A stretch of 64,000 nucleotides of DNA from Paracoccus aerius (GCF_014656455.1 NZ_BNCL01000003.1:124001-188000), one strand, 5' to 3'; positions 9,198 to 17,847 are shown, counted from the stretch's first letter. Notes: generated from the sequence alone by a model not told the origin. Numbers and translations: made by a program.

Positions 9198-9851
9198 TCA
9201 TTGCCCGCCGGCGCGGCGGCGGCGTTCGGGCGGGCTGGCCGGCATGAAGGCCCGGAGGAACAGCTGCGCGGCCGAGCGTGCCACCACATCGGTATCGGCC
9301 TTGGCCATCCTTGACCGGGGATCGAACAGAAGGCCGTCCACAATGCCCGAAAGGGACAGCGCGACAAGCTGGCGCGTGGCAAGGCCCGTGTCCTCGATCG
9401 CAAGCTGCCCGCTTCGTGCCCAGCGATCCAGGTGGGGCTGGACCGCGTCCTGGATGATCCGCACCAGCCGGTCCCGCCCGCCCCCCGGCGGGGTGCCGCA
9501 GCGGCCCGCCTCGGCCAGGTGAAGACGAAGGAAGTTGATGCGCGCGGGATCCGCCATCCATGCGGCAATCGCGGCGATGATCAGGGGCAGGGCTTGGTCG
9601 GGGGACAGATCCGTGTCGATGTCCAGGGCAAAGCCATCCTCGAGGCGGGCCGCTTCTGCGCGCATGGCTTCCTGGAACATGGCCGTCTTGTCCGGGAAAT
9701 AGCTGTAGAGCGTCGCCTTGGACACCTGCGCCTCGGCCGCGATGTCATCGACGCTTGCCCCGGCGAACCCGTCGCGCAGAAAGATCGCGGTGGCGCCGCG
9801 AATGACCTGATCGAACTTGCGGCCTGGACTAACCGCCTGACATTTGGCCAT
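9198..9851 (-). CDS. TetR/AcrR-family transcriptional regulator
   Basis: A 217-residue DNA-binding protein. The N-terminal TetR helix-turn-helix spans about 12-58, with the typical GFAGASVDDIAAEAQVSKATLYSYF reading split by the turn. The C-terminal ligand/dimerisation part resembles the TetR_C AefR-like group (AWMADPARINFLRLHLAEAGR). It is divergent from glutamate dehydrogenase across 231 bases and may control itself, that gene or a distant efflux system. The ligand cannot be inferred. The C-terminus is very basic (PERRRRAGG). Confidence 0.9.
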   Translation of the reverse strand: MAKCQAVSPGRKFDQVIRGATAIFLRDGFAGASVDDIAAEAQVSKATLYSYFPDKTAMFQEAMRAEAARLEDGFALDIDTDLSPDQALPLIIAAIAAWMADPARINFLRLHLAEAGRCGTPPGGGRDRLVRIIQDAVQPHLDRWARSGQLAIEDTGLATRQLVALSLSGIVDGLLFDPRSRMAKADTDVVARSAAQLFLRAFMPASPPERRRRAGGQ

Positions 9852-10082
9852 CTTTTATCCCCAAATGGAACATGCCTATCACCGAGGGCTGCGGCTTCAA
9901 CCCCGAATGAGCGTCCAAGGTTGCAGTCGATTCCTTTCGGATATGGACCCTGATGGGGCAATGCCGGGCAAGAAGCAGAGAAGATGCCTTGTTTTTGTTC
10001 AGTTTGGTCTTGGACCCTCTGGCGCACTGGCATAGCCTCTGGGCAACCACCGAACCGAGCCAGCGAATATCAGGAGCTGTTG
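9852..10082. promoter_or_regulatory. Divergent intergenic region, tetR-like gene / gdhA
   Basis: Non-coding gap holding the promoters of both genes. The only firm element is the gdhA ribosome-binding site AGGAG at 10072-10076, six bases before the ATG. I found no convincing palindromic TetR operator or consensus -35/-10 pair by eye. Confidence 0.5.
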
Positions 10083-11510
10083 ATGGCGATCCCCCATGTA
10101 TCCTTCCGCGATTCAGTCGAGCGGATGTTCACCCATGCCGCAAGCCTGATGGACCTTCAGCCGGGCCTGGAAGAAAAGATCAGGGTCTGCAACTCGACCT
10201 ATACGGTGCGCTTCGGGGTCCGGCTGCGCGGCCAGATCCACACCTTCACCGGCTATCGGTCCGTCCATTCGGAACATATGGAGCCCGTGAAGGGCGGTAT
10301 CCGCTATTCGCTGGACGTGAACCAGGACGAGGTCGAGGCCCTGGCCGCGCTGATGACCTATAAATGCGCCCTGGTCGAGGTGCCCTTCGGCGGATCGAAG
10401 GGGGGTCTTTGCATCGACCCGCGCGCCTGGAACGAGGATGAGCTGGAGCGGATCACCCGCCGCTTCACCTATGAACTGTCGCGGCGCAATCTGATCTCGC
10501 CCAGCCAGAACGTCCCGGCGCCGGACATGGGGACGGGCGAACGCGAGATGGCCTGGATGGCCGATGCCTACAAGCGGCTGCATCCCGACGACATCAACGC
10601 CAAGGCCTGCGTCACCGGCAAGCCGCGCCATGCCGGTGGGATCGAGGGCCGGGTCGAAGCCACGGGCCGTGGCGTGCAATACGCGCTGCGCGAGTTCTTC
10701 CGCCACGCCGACGTGATGAAGAAGGCCGGGCTGGAAGGCGGCCTGGGTGGCAAGCGGGTGATCGTGCAGGGCCTGGGCAATGTGGGCTATCACGCGGCGC
10801 AGTTCCTGTCGGCCGAGGACAAGGCCCTGATCACCTGCGTGATCGAGCGCGACGGCGCGATCCGCAACCCGCAGGGGATCAACATCGACGCCCTGCGCGG
10901 CCATATCCGCGCGACCGGGGGCATCAAGGGCTTTTCGGGCGGCGACTACAACGAGAACGGCCTGGCCGCCCTTGAGGATGAGTGCGACATCCTGATCCCT
11001 GCGGCGATCGAAAGCGTGATCCATGCCGAAAATGCCGATCGCATCAGGTGCAAGCTGATCATCGAGGCGGCCAATGGTCCCGTGACCGCTGATGCCGATG
11101 CCATCCTGAAGCGCAAGGGCGTGGTCATCATCCCCGACATGTATGCCAACGCGGGTGGCGTCACGGTCAGCTATTTCGAATGGGTCAAGAACCTGTCCCA
11201 GATCAGCCTGGGCCGGCTTGAGCGCCGCCACGAGGAGGCCCGCGCGCGCCTGCTGATCGAAGAGTTGGAACGGATTTCGGCCGACACGGGAACCAACTTC
11301 GAGCTGGCGCGGGGCTTCAAGGAGGCCTTCCTGCATGGCGCGGACGAGCTGGATCTGGTGCGGTCGGGCCTGGATGACACCATGCGCGAGGCCTTCAAGA
11401 AGATGAAGGAGGTCTGGATGTCCAATCCCAAGGTCGATGACATGCGCACGGCCGGGTATGTCGTGGCGATCCGGCGGATCTCGAACGTCTACGGTTCGCT
11501 GGGCCTGTGA
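10083..11510 (+). CDS. gdhA: Glutamate dehydrogenase (Glu/Leu/Phe/Val dehydrogenase family)
   Basis: A 475-residue enzyme interconverting glutamate and 2-oxoglutarate plus ammonium. Substrate and catalytic motifs are PVKGGIRYS (about 68-76), TYKCALVEVPFGGSKGG (92-108, with catalytic Lys106) and the proton-relay Asp in PAPDMGTGEREM. The nucleotide-binding glycine motif GLGNVG is at 230-235. The start at MAIPHVSF is set by the AGGAG six bases upstream; an upstream extension in frame lacks family similarity. NAD versus NADP use cannot be settled from sequence. It is followed by a copy of the dispersed hairpin element, and sits opposite a TetR regulator. Confidence 0.95.
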   Translation: MAIPHVSFRDSVERMFTHAASLMDLQPGLEEKIRVCNSTYTVRFGVRLRGQIHTFTGYRSVHSEHMEPVKGGIRYSLDVNQDEVEALAALMTYKCALVEVPFGGSKGGLCIDPRAWNEDELERITRRFTYELSRRNLISPSQNVPAPDMGTGEREMAWMADAYKRLHPDDINAKACVTGKPRHAGGIEGRVEATGRGVQYALREFFRHADVMKKAGLEGGLGGKRVIVQGLGNVGYHAAQFLSAEDKALITCVIERDGAIRNPQGINIDALRGHIRATGGIKGFSGGDYNENGLAALEDECDILIPAAIESVIHAENADRIRCKLIIEAANGPVTADADAILKRKGVVIIPDMYANAGGVTVSYFEWVKNLSQISLGRLERRHEEARARLLIEELERISADTGTNFELARGFKEAFLHGADELDLVRSGLDDTMREAFKKMKEVWMSNPKVDDMRTAGYVVAIRRISNVYGSLGL

Positions 11511-11518
11511 CCGGGGCA

Positions 11519-11579
11519 GGGGGGCGCTGCCCCCCCGTCCTGCAGACTTCCCCCGGGATAGTTCGGCACAGAAGATAAG
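11519..11579 (+). repeat. Dispersed hairpin-plus-core element, copy A (3' of gdhA)
   Basis: Starts eight bases after the gdhA stop. A GC stem GGGGGGC (11519-11525) / GCCCCCC (11529-11535) is followed after a 14-base spacer by the core CCCCCGGGATAGTT (from 11550) and CACAGAAGAT. The core matches the other three copies in this window. Probably also the gdhA terminator. Degenerate at one core base (ATAGTT instead of ATATTT). Confidence 0.55.
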
Positions 11580-11582
11580 TCG

Positions 11583-12530
11583 TCAGTCGCGCGGGGCGGA
11601 GGCCCGGCGCAGGCGGTCGTTGATCGCGGCGCCCAGCCCGTGGTCCGGGATGGGGGCCACGGCAATAGGACGGCCTTCCCGGTCGGCACGGCGCAGCGTG
11701 TCGAACAGGCGCGCCGCGGCTTGGGCCAGGTCGCCGGTTTCGGACAGGGAAAAGGGACCGGGCTGGCCGAAGGCGACATGCGTCTCGTCCCCGCGAGGAT
11801 CGACGGCGTCAAGGCGCAGCGTCGCGTTCGGCGCGTAATGGCTGGTCAGTTGGCCCGGGGCGTTGGGCGCGGTGGGATCGGCCTCGTGGAGGGCCAGAGG
11901 GCGGCCCAGCCTTTCCGCGATGGCTTCGGCAGGGATGCCGCCAGGGCGCAGCAATGTGGCGCGGCCCCCCGGCCAGCCCAGGATGGTGGACTCAAGGCCT
12001 ACCGCGCAGGGTCCGGCATCGAGGATGGCTGCGATGCGGCCGTCAAGCCCTCCGTCGGGGTCCAGCACATGCGCGGCGCTTGTCGGGCTGATCCGGCCCG
12101 AGGCATTGGCCGAGGGCGCGGCCAGCGGACCCGTCAGCCGCAGCAGCGCCTGCGCGACGGGATGGGCGGGCACGCGGATCGCGATGGTATCGAGGCCCGC
12201 CGTGACCAGCGAGGCGATGCCTGAATCCGGGCGCAGCGGCAGGACCAGCGTCAGCGCGCCGGGCCAGAAGGCTTCGGCCAGGGCTTCGGCCTCGGGCGTG
12301 ATCTGGGCGATGGGGCGCGCCGCATCCAGATCCGGCACATGCACGATCAGCGGGTTGAAGGACGGGCGGCCCTTGGCGGCATAGATCCGCGCGACTGCCT
12401 GTCCGTTGCGGGCGTCCCCTGCAAGGCCGTAAACCGTCTCGGTCGGGATGGCCACGACATCGCCGCCCGCCAGCAGGATCGCCGCGCGGGCCAGGCCCAT
12501 CTGATCTGGCAACAGCTGTTCGGTCTGCAT
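11583..12530 (-). CDS. L-threonylcarbamoyladenylate synthase, Sua5 type
   Basis: Makes threonylcarbamoyl-AMP from threonine, bicarbonate and ATP for the t6A37 modification of ANN-decoding tRNAs. The 315-residue protein has the YrdC domain (IPTETVYGLAGDA at about 28-40, KGRPSFNPLIVH, PSANASGRISPTSA) plus the C-terminal Sua5 domain preceded by SHYAPNA, so it is the long Sua5 form rather than the short TsaC form. The ATG at 12530 is chosen; another ATG 14 codons upstream is possible, and neither has a clear Shine-Dalgarno sequence. Divergent from an acyl-CoA dehydrogenase gene. Confidence 0.92.
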   Translation of the reverse strand: MQTEQLLPDQMGLARAAILLAGGDVVAIPTETVYGLAGDARNGQAVARIYAAKGRPSFNPLIVHVPDLDAARPIAQITPEAEALAEAFWPGALTLVLPLRPDSGIASLVTAGLDTIAIRVPAHPVAQALLRLTGPLAAPSANASGRISPTSAAHVLDPDGGLDGRIAAILDAGPCAVGLESTILGWPGGRATLLRPGGIPAEAIAERLGRPLALHEADPTAPNAPGQLTSHYAPNATLRLDAVDPRGDETHVAFGQPGPFSLSETGDLAQAAARLFDTLRRADREGRPIAVAPIPDHGLGAAINDRLRRASAPRD

Positions 12531-12642
12531 CCGTGACGCCGGGTTTCGGTTGAGCCTTGTTCCAAGCCCCATAAGATGGCTTGTGACAGTCTGATAGTCG
12601 CGCCGGGACCGAATGCCAAGGCGCCGAGGGAGAGGGATCCAG

Positions 12643-14340
12643 ATGAGCTACAAGGCACCGGTCGCGCAGATCGACTTCATCCTGAACCATGTCGTGCCGT
12701 TCCCCGAACTTGCCCGGACCGACCGCTTTGCCGAGGCGACGGCCGAGACCGCCGCCGCCATCCTGGCCGAGGCGGGCAAGCTTGCGACCAACGTGCTGGC
12801 CCCCTTGAACCGCGCGGGCGACGAACATCCCGCAGTGTTGGAGAATGGCCGCGTCCGGTCGTCGCCCGGCTATGCCGAGGGGTTCCGTGCCATTGCCGAG
12901 GGCGGCTGGATCGGGCTTTCGGCCGATCCACACCATGGCGGCATGGGCCTGCCCCAGGCCCTGAACATGGCCGTGGCCGAGATGATGTCGGGCGCCTGCC
13001 TTGCGCTGCAACTGAACCCCCTGCTGACCCAGGGCCAGATCGAGGCGCTTGAACATCACGCCAGCGACGACCTGAAGGCGCTGTATCTGCCCAAGCTGAT
13101 TTCCGGCGAATGGTCTGGCACGATGAACCTGACCGAACCCGGTGCAGGCAGTGACGTCGGCGCGCTGGTGACCAAGGCGGAACCGAATGGCGACGGCACC
13201 TATCGAGTGACGGGGCAGAAGATCTATATCACCTGGGGCGACAGCGACGTGACGGAAAACGTCTGCCACCTGGTGCTGGCCCGCCTGCCCGGCGCGCCGA
13301 AGGGGACCAAGGGCATCAGCCTGTTCATGGTGCCGAAGCTGATCCCCGACGACCAGGGCCGTCCTGGGGTTGCCAACAGCCTCAAGGTCGTCAGCCTCGA
13401 GGAAAAGCTGGGCATCCACGGCAGCCCCACCTGCGTGATGAGCTTCGAGGGCGCGACCGGCTGGCTGGTGGGCGGCGAACACAAGGGCATGGCCGCCATG
13501 TTCACGATGATGAACGTGGCCCGCCTTGGCGTGGGGATGCAAGGCGTGGGCGTGGCCGAGGCCGCATTGCAGCAGGCGGTCGCCTATGCCCAGGACCGCA
13601 ACCAGATGGGACCGATCATTCAGCATCCCGACGTGCGCCGGATGCTGGCCACCGCCCGGGCCGAGGTGTTCGCCGCCCGCGCCATAGGCTTGGCCTGCGC
13701 CACCGCCATCGACCTGGAACGCGCTACGGGCGATGCGGTCCACGCCGCCCGCGCGGCCTTCCTGACGCCCATCGCCAAGGCTTACGGCACCGATGTCGGC
13801 TGCCGGGTGGCCGATATCGGCGTGCAGGTGCATGGCGGCATGGGCTATGTCGAGGAAACCGGCGCGGCCCAGTATCTGCGCGACGTGCGCATCACGCCGA
13901 TCTACGAAGGCACAAACGGCATCCAGGCGATGGATCTTGTGGGCCGCAAGCTGTCCGACGGCGGCGACGCTGCCCTGCGCCTGCTGGACGAAATCGCGGA
14001 CGGCGCCAAGGCCGCGCAGGCCGATCATCCGCAGATGGCCAATCAGCTATGGCAGGCGGCGGAAACGCTGCGCGAGGCGACCCATGCGCTGCTCGAGCGC
14101 GAGATGCCGGTGCGCTTTGCCGGGGCGGTGCCCTATCTGACGGCCTTCGCGCGCGTGCTGGGCGGGCTCTACCACCTGCGCGCGGTGCAGGCGGGGGGCG
14201 AGGCGCAACTGGCCCTGGCGCGGGTCTTCATGGCGCGCGTCCTGCCGCGCCATGCGTCGGACCTGGCCGAGGCCCTGGCTGGGGTGGATGACCTGGCCGG
14301 GATCAGCGACGCGGCGCTTGCGGGCGACGTGGCGGCGTGA
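12643..14340 (+). CDS. Acyl-CoA dehydrogenase, DmdC-like
   Basis: A 565-residue flavoenzyme, longer than the ~380-residue classical acyl-CoA dehydrogenases. It carries the extra N-terminal segment and the acyl-CoA-dehydrogenase C-terminal-like extension typical of the 3-methylmercaptopropionyl-CoA dehydrogenase (DmdC) group. Landmarks are MNLTEPGAGSDVG (FAD/substrate), the QVHGGMGYVEE loop and the catalytic glutamate in IYEGTNGIQ. The start follows a GAGGGAGAGGG ribosome-binding site. No other DMSP genes are nearby, so the substrate may be another fatty or thio-acyl-CoA. Electrons would pass through ETF to the ETF-QO encoded at 19.5 kb. A GTG-started MBL hydrolase overlaps its stop. Confidence 0.88.
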   Translation: MSYKAPVAQIDFILNHVVPFPELARTDRFAEATAETAAAILAEAGKLATNVLAPLNRAGDEHPAVLENGRVRSSPGYAEGFRAIAEGGWIGLSADPHHGGMGLPQALNMAVAEMMSGACLALQLNPLLTQGQIEALEHHASDDLKALYLPKLISGEWSGTMNLTEPGAGSDVGALVTKAEPNGDGTYRVTGQKIYITWGDSDVTENVCHLVLARLPGAPKGTKGISLFMVPKLIPDDQGRPGVANSLKVVSLEEKLGIHGSPTCVMSFEGATGWLVGGEHKGMAAMFTMMNVARLGVGMQGVGVAEAALQQAVAYAQDRNQMGPIIQHPDVRRMLATARAEVFAARAIGLACATAIDLERATGDAVHAARAAFLTPIAKAYGTDVGCRVADIGVQVHGGMGYVEETGAAQYLRDVRITPIYEGTNGIQAMDLVGRKLSDGGDAALRLLDEIADGAKAAQADHPQMANQLWQAAETLREATHALLEREMPVRFAGAVPYLTAFARVLGGLYHLRAVQAGGEAQLALARVFMARVLPRHASDLAEALAGVDDLAGISDAALAGDVAA

Positions 14341-15359
14341 TCGCCTATCCGTTCGACGCCCCGCCTGCCACCGGCGAAGCCGTGACGGTGGCGCCGGGCG
14401 TCTTGTGGATGCGCCTGCCGCTGCCGATGGCGCTGGATCACGTCAATGTCTATGCCCTGGCCGAGGGTGAGGGCTGGACGCTGGTCGATACCGGCTTCGA
14501 CACCCCGGCGGGCCGGGACGCCTGGGCCGCCCTGCTGGCGGGTCCGTTGGGGGGGCGTCCGATCCTGCGGGTCATCGGCACCCATCATCATCCCGACCAT
14601 GTCGGTCTGGCAGGCTGGTTCATGGCGCGGGACGGGGCCGAACTGATGATCAGCCGCACGGCCTGGCTGACGGCGCGGATGCTGGTCCTGGACCGGCAGG
14701 ACCGGGCCACGCCTGAATCGCTGGCCTTCTGGCGCCGTGCCGGGATGCCGGGGGCCATGCTGGACAAGCGCGCGGCAGAACGGCCCTTCAACTTCGCCGA
14801 TTGCGTCCACCCCCTGCCTTTGGGCTTTACCCGGCTGGTGGACGGCCAGCAGGTTGCCTTCGGGGGCCGCCGCTGGCGGGTGGCGATGGGTCACGGGCAC
14901 GCGCCCTGCCACGCGACCTTCTGGTCGCTGGACGACGACCTGGTGATCGGGGGCGACCAGCTTCTGCCCTCGATATCGCCCAACCTGGGGGTCTACCCGA
15001 CCGAGCCCGAGGCCGATCCGGTGGGCGAATGGATCGAAAGCTGCGGCCGGATGCTGGACCTGGCACAGGCGCGGCACCTGGTCCTGCCCGGCCACAAGCT
15101 GCCCTTCACCGGCCTGCCCACGCGGCTGCGGCAACTGATCGAAAACCATCACAGCGCGCTTGCGCGGCTTGTCGCGGCCCTGCGGGAAGAACCGCGCAGC
15201 GCGGTCGGCTGCTTCGACATCCTGTTCAAGCGCCGGATCGGTGCGGGCGAATTCGGCCTGGCCCTGGTTGAGGCTGTGGCCCATGTGAACCACCTGCGCC
15301 GGCAGGGGATCGTGTCACAGATGGGCGAGCGCGACGGCGCCCTGCTGTGGGGGGCGTGA
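14337..15359 (+). CDS. MBL-fold metallo-hydrolase with C-terminal winged-helix-like domain
   Basis: A 340-residue metallo-beta-lactamase-fold hydrolase. The metal-binding HxHxDH motif reads HHHPDH (83-88); DTG is at 51-53, further histidines lie in GHGHAPCH, and the bridging Asp is in IGGDQLLPS. The last ~80 residues resemble the small winged-helix domain of LACTB2-like hydrolases. The GTG start overlaps the stop of the acyl-CoA dehydrogenase gene (GTGA), so the two are translationally coupled and may share a pathway; thioester or ester hydrolysis is possible but unproven. It ends 54 bases before ctaH. Confidence 0.85.
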   Translation: MIAYPFDAPPATGEAVTVAPGVLWMRLPLPMALDHVNVYALAEGEGWTLVDTGFDTPAGRDAWAALLAGPLGGRPILRVIGTHHHPDHVGLAGWFMARDGAELMISRTAWLTARMLVLDRQDRATPESLAFWRRAGMPGAMLDKRAAERPFNFADCVHPLPLGFTRLVDGQQVAFGGRRWRVAMGHGHAPCHATFWSLDDDLVIGGDQLLPSISPNLGVYPTEPEADPVGEWIESCGRMLDLAQARHLVLPGHKLPFTGLPTRLRQLIENHHSALARLVAALREEPRSAVGCFDILFKRRIGAGEFGLALVEAVAHVNHLRRQGIVSQMGERDGALLWGA

Positions 15360-15413
15360 CAGGACAGGCGGTTTCGGCTATCGCAGGATCAAAGCGGAAC
15401 AGGAGGGCAGCCT

Positions 15414-15569
15414 ATGGCCACGCATCATCACGAGACCACCGAGCACAAGGTCGGGACCATGGACATCAGCGAACAGCAGCGGACCTTCGCGGGCTTCATC
15501 AAGCTTGCGACCTGGACCACGATCCTGTCGATCCTGGTGCTGATCTTCCTGGCCCTGGCCAATAGCTGA
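15414..15569 (+). CDS. ctaH: aa3-type cytochrome c oxidase subunit IV
   Basis: A 51-residue protein, [20 protein letters not shown]... to LANS, with one transmembrane helix at about 30-49. It closely resembles, from memory, subunit IV of the Paracoccus denitrificans aa3 oxidase, including the His-rich N-terminus, the MDI..QQ.TFAGFIK segment and the LALANS end. In the P. denitrificans structure this subunit binds the catalytic core but is dispensable for activity. A strong AGGAGGG lies at 15401-15407. No other oxidase subunit genes are in the window. Confidence 0.93.
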   Translation: MATHHHETTEHKVGTMDISEQQRTFAGFIKLATWTTILSILVLIFLALANS

Positions 15570-15587
15570 TCCGACGGGCTTTCATTC

Positions 15588-16211
15588 ATGAAAAGACGGG
15601 TTTTCCTTGCGGCCGCGCTGCCTGCCGCCCTTGCCGCCTGCGGCGCCCAACGCGTCTGGGACACCGACGAGGAACTGCGGGCCGCGCGTTTCGTCTCGGA
15701 CGAGCCGCCGTCGATCACGCTGCTGACCGTGATCGGCATCCCGCGGGGCGAAGGCGGTCATTCCGGGCTGATGATCAATGGCAGCCAGCGGGTGATCTAT
15801 GACCCGGCGGGAAGCTGGGAACATCCGCGCATCCCCGAACGCAACGACGTGCTGTACGGGATCACCGACAACTTCAAGAACTTCTATATCGATTATCACG
15901 CCCGCAGCACCTATTGGGTGGCCGAGGATACCGTCTTCGTCAGCCGCGAGGTCGCCGATGCCGCGATCCGTTCGGTCGAGATGCAGGGCGCTTCGCCCAA
16001 AAGCTATTGCGCGGTCAACAGCGGCAAGGCCCTGCGCCGCGTGCCGGGGTTTGAAAACGCGCCGACGGGCTTCAGCCCGATCAAGCTGCGCAACTGGTTC
16101 CTGACCCTGCCCAATGTCCAGTCGAAGCGCCACATGGATGGCGACCCGGCCAACAACCATGACGTGCTTCTGCGCCAGAAGGACGGCCGGATCGTCGGCT
16201 ACAACATGTAA
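15588..16211 (+). CDS. Conserved lipoprotein of unknown function, possible permuted papain-like fold
   Basis: A 207-residue protein with a signal peptide ending in the lipobox LAAC (Cys18). The mature part has GEGGHSGLMI (His58) early, YDPAGSWEHP, then SYCAVNSGKALRRVP (Cys141) and a C-terminal HMDGDPANNHDVLL. A histidine in a GGHSGLxI strand followed later by a cysteine at a helix start recalls the circularly permuted NlpC/P60 (YebB/YiiX-like) order, so a cell-envelope amidase or peptidase is a reasonable guess, but only a guess. It follows ctaH by 18 bases and its end overlaps azlD tail-to-tail. Confidence 0.6.
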   Translation: MKRRVFLAAALPAALAACGAQRVWDTDEELRAARFVSDEPPSITLLTVIGIPRGEGGHSGLMINGSQRVIYDPAGSWEHPRIPERNDVLYGITDNFKNFYIDYHARSTYWVAEDTVFVSREVADAAIRSVEMQGASPKSYCAVNSGKALRRVPGFENAPTGFSPIKLRNWFLTLPNVQSKRHMDGDPANNHDVLLRQKDGRIVGYNM

Positions 16212-16531
16212 AGCAGGCCGAACAGGGTGATCGCGCCCGCAAGGATCGCGACGATCATGTTCTTCGTCCACAGGCCGACCGCCACCGTCACCGTGGCGGC
16301 GGCCATCCGCGCCGGGTCGGGCTGACCGCCGGTCGCGGCGGGCCAGACCACCAGCGGCGCCACAAGCGCGGGCAGCACCGCCACGGGCGTATAGCGCAGC
16401 ATCCGCAGCACCCAGGGCGGCATGTCCCGGTTGCCAAGCGCGCCCAGGAAGGACCAGCGGATCAGGAAGGTGCCGATGCCCAGCACCACGATCACCAGCC
16501 AGATGGTCAGGTCGGAAGGTCCGTTCGTCAT
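16199..16531 (-). CDS. azlD: AzlD-family membrane protein, branched-chain amino acid exporter subunit
   Basis: A 110-residue, four-helix membrane protein of the AzlD family. Landmarks are GTFLIRWSFL, LRYTPVAVLPALVAPLVVWP and TVAVGLWTKNMIVAILAG. AzlD pairs with AzlC; the C. glutamicum homologues BrnFE export isoleucine, leucine, valine and methionine. Its ATG overlaps the azlC stop (ATGA), the usual coupling of a two-subunit carrier. The 3' end overlaps the rightward lipoprotein gene by 13 bases. Confidence 0.9.
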   Translation of the reverse strand: MTNGPSDLTIWLVIVVLGIGTFLIRWSFLGALGNRDMPPWVLRMLRYTPVAVLPALVAPLVVWPAATGGQPDPARMAAATVTVAVGLWTKNMIVAILAGAITLFGLLYML

Positions 16532-17295
16532 GCCGCAGCCTTCCCCTTCGCCCGCGTCTCGATGATGGCCCCGGTGGCCATGCCCAGGGGCGCCGCGATC
16601 AGCAGCCCCAGCCCCGAGGGCAGCCCCGCCAGCAGCAGCGCCGCCGCGATCGCCACGAAGCAGGCGGCCAGATGCGCGGGCGTGCGCAGCATCGGCGCGA
16701 TCATCGCCAGGAAGGTGATGGGCATGGCGAAATCAAGCGCGATGCCATCGGGGATGGCCTGGCCCACGGTTGCGCCGATCCAGGAACAGATCATCCAGGG
16801 CAGGCAGACAACCGTCGCCACGCCTGCGAAGAAGGCCAGCCGCTGCGGCAGGCTCATCGCGGGGTCGGCCTCGTATTCCTGGATGGACAGGGCATAGCTC
16901 TGGTCCACTAGGGCATAGGCGACCCAAGCCTTTTGCCCGCCGCTGGCATGGCGCAGCCAGGGCACCAGCGAGGCCGAATACATCGCCATCCGCAGGTTCA
17001 CCGCAAGGCAGGACAGGATCACGATCACGACCGAGGCGTTGTCGGACAGAAGCTGGACCGCCGTGAATTGGGACGCCCCCGCCAGCACCAGCACGGAAAA
17101 GCCCATGACCTGCGCGATATCCATGCCCGCCTCGGTCGCGACGACGCCGAACAGGACGGCGAAGGGGATCATCACGATCAGGAAGGGCAAGGACTTGACC
17201 GCGCCCTGCAGGAACATCGCGCGAGGAGGCCGTGCCTCGGCCGCATCGGCGGGGGCTTGCCGCGACGACGCGCCGGGATGGGGGATCGGGGACAT
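16528..17295 (-). CDS. azlC: AzlC-family permease, branched-chain amino acid exporter large subunit
   Basis: A 255-residue membrane protein with a short polar N-terminus and multiple helices. The family signature PFAVLFGVVATEAGMDIAQ is followed by AGASQFTAVQLLS and NLRMAMYSASLVPWL. The ATG at 17295 places the start 26 residues before the first hydrophobic segment; upstream codons in frame look non-coding. It is divergent from a GNAT acetyltransferase with only 69 bases between starts, so the two probably share a regulatory region. Confidence 0.9.
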   Translation of the reverse strand: MSPIPHPGASSRQAPADAAEARPPRAMFLQGAVKSLPFLIVMIPFAVLFGVVATEAGMDIAQVMGFSVLVLAGASQFTAVQLLSDNASVVIVILSCLAVNLRMAMYSASLVPWLRHASGGQKAWVAYALVDQSYALSIQEYEADPAMSLPQRLAFFAGVATVVCLPWMICSWIGATVGQAIPDGIALDFAMPITFLAMIAPMLRTPAHLAACFVAIAAALLLAGLPSGLGLLIAAPLGMATGAIIETRAKGKAAA

Positions 17296-17364
17296 GGGGG
17301 CTTTCGCATCAGACGGGAACGCGGCACCTTGGTTGCACGATGCGCAAACGGAAGGCAAGGCCGG

Positions 17365-17847
17365 GTGAAGATCGCAAGCCCCATTCCCGCCGCCTACCTG
17401 ATCCCCGCCGCGCAGCTTTGGTGGGCAGCCTTTGCCCCGCCCTTGTCGCCCGGCCCGCCCCTTGTCCGCGCCTGCCACGGCATCGCGGCCATCGATGCGG
17501 CAGGCCGGCTTGGTGGCGTGGCAGGGCTTCGCGACTCGGGCGGCGGCTTTCTTGCCGGCCTGCCCATGGCGGCGCGGCTGCTTTACCGCGCCGCGCCGCC
17601 CACGGCCGACCTTGTGATCGACGGGATCGTTGCGGCAAGGCGGGGGCAGGGTGTCGGGCGGGCGCTGCTGGAAAACGCGTCCGGTGCCGCGCGCCGATCG
17701 GGCCATCCCGGCTTGCGGGCCGAAGTCGAGGTCAGGAACCACGCCGCCATGGCCTTTTATGCCGCCCTGGGCTTTGCCGAGATCGGGCGCGGTCGCTTTG
17801 GCTGGCCGTGGTCGGGACCCGTCGCCCTGCTGCGCCGGCCCGTCTAG
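17365..17847 (+). CDS. GNAT-family N-acetyltransferase
   Basis: A 160-residue acetyltransferase. The acetyl-CoA pyrophosphate-binding motif reads ARRGQGVGRALL (about 91-102), and the C-terminal NHAAMAFYAALGFAEIGRG is the standard GNAT motif B. A GTG start preceded by GGAAGGCAAGG is used. Substrate unknown. It is divergent from azlC, which hints at, but does not prove, modification of an amino acid or amine. The gene ends 12 bases from a convergent membrane-protein gene. Confidence 0.85.
   Translation: MKIASPIPAAYLIPAAQLWWAAFAPPLSPGPPLVRACHGIAAIDAAGRLGGVAGLRDSGGGFLAGLPMAARLLYRAAPPTADLVIDGIVAARRGQGVGRALLENASGAARRSGHPGLRAEVEVRNHAAMAFYAALGFAEIGRGRFGWPWSGPVALLRRPV

Noticed and set aside
12043..14028. 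661-codon minus-strand frame opposite the DmdC-like dehydrogenase
   Set aside because: Shadow of a clear acyl-CoA dehydrogenase, running on into an out-of-frame part of the sua5 gene.
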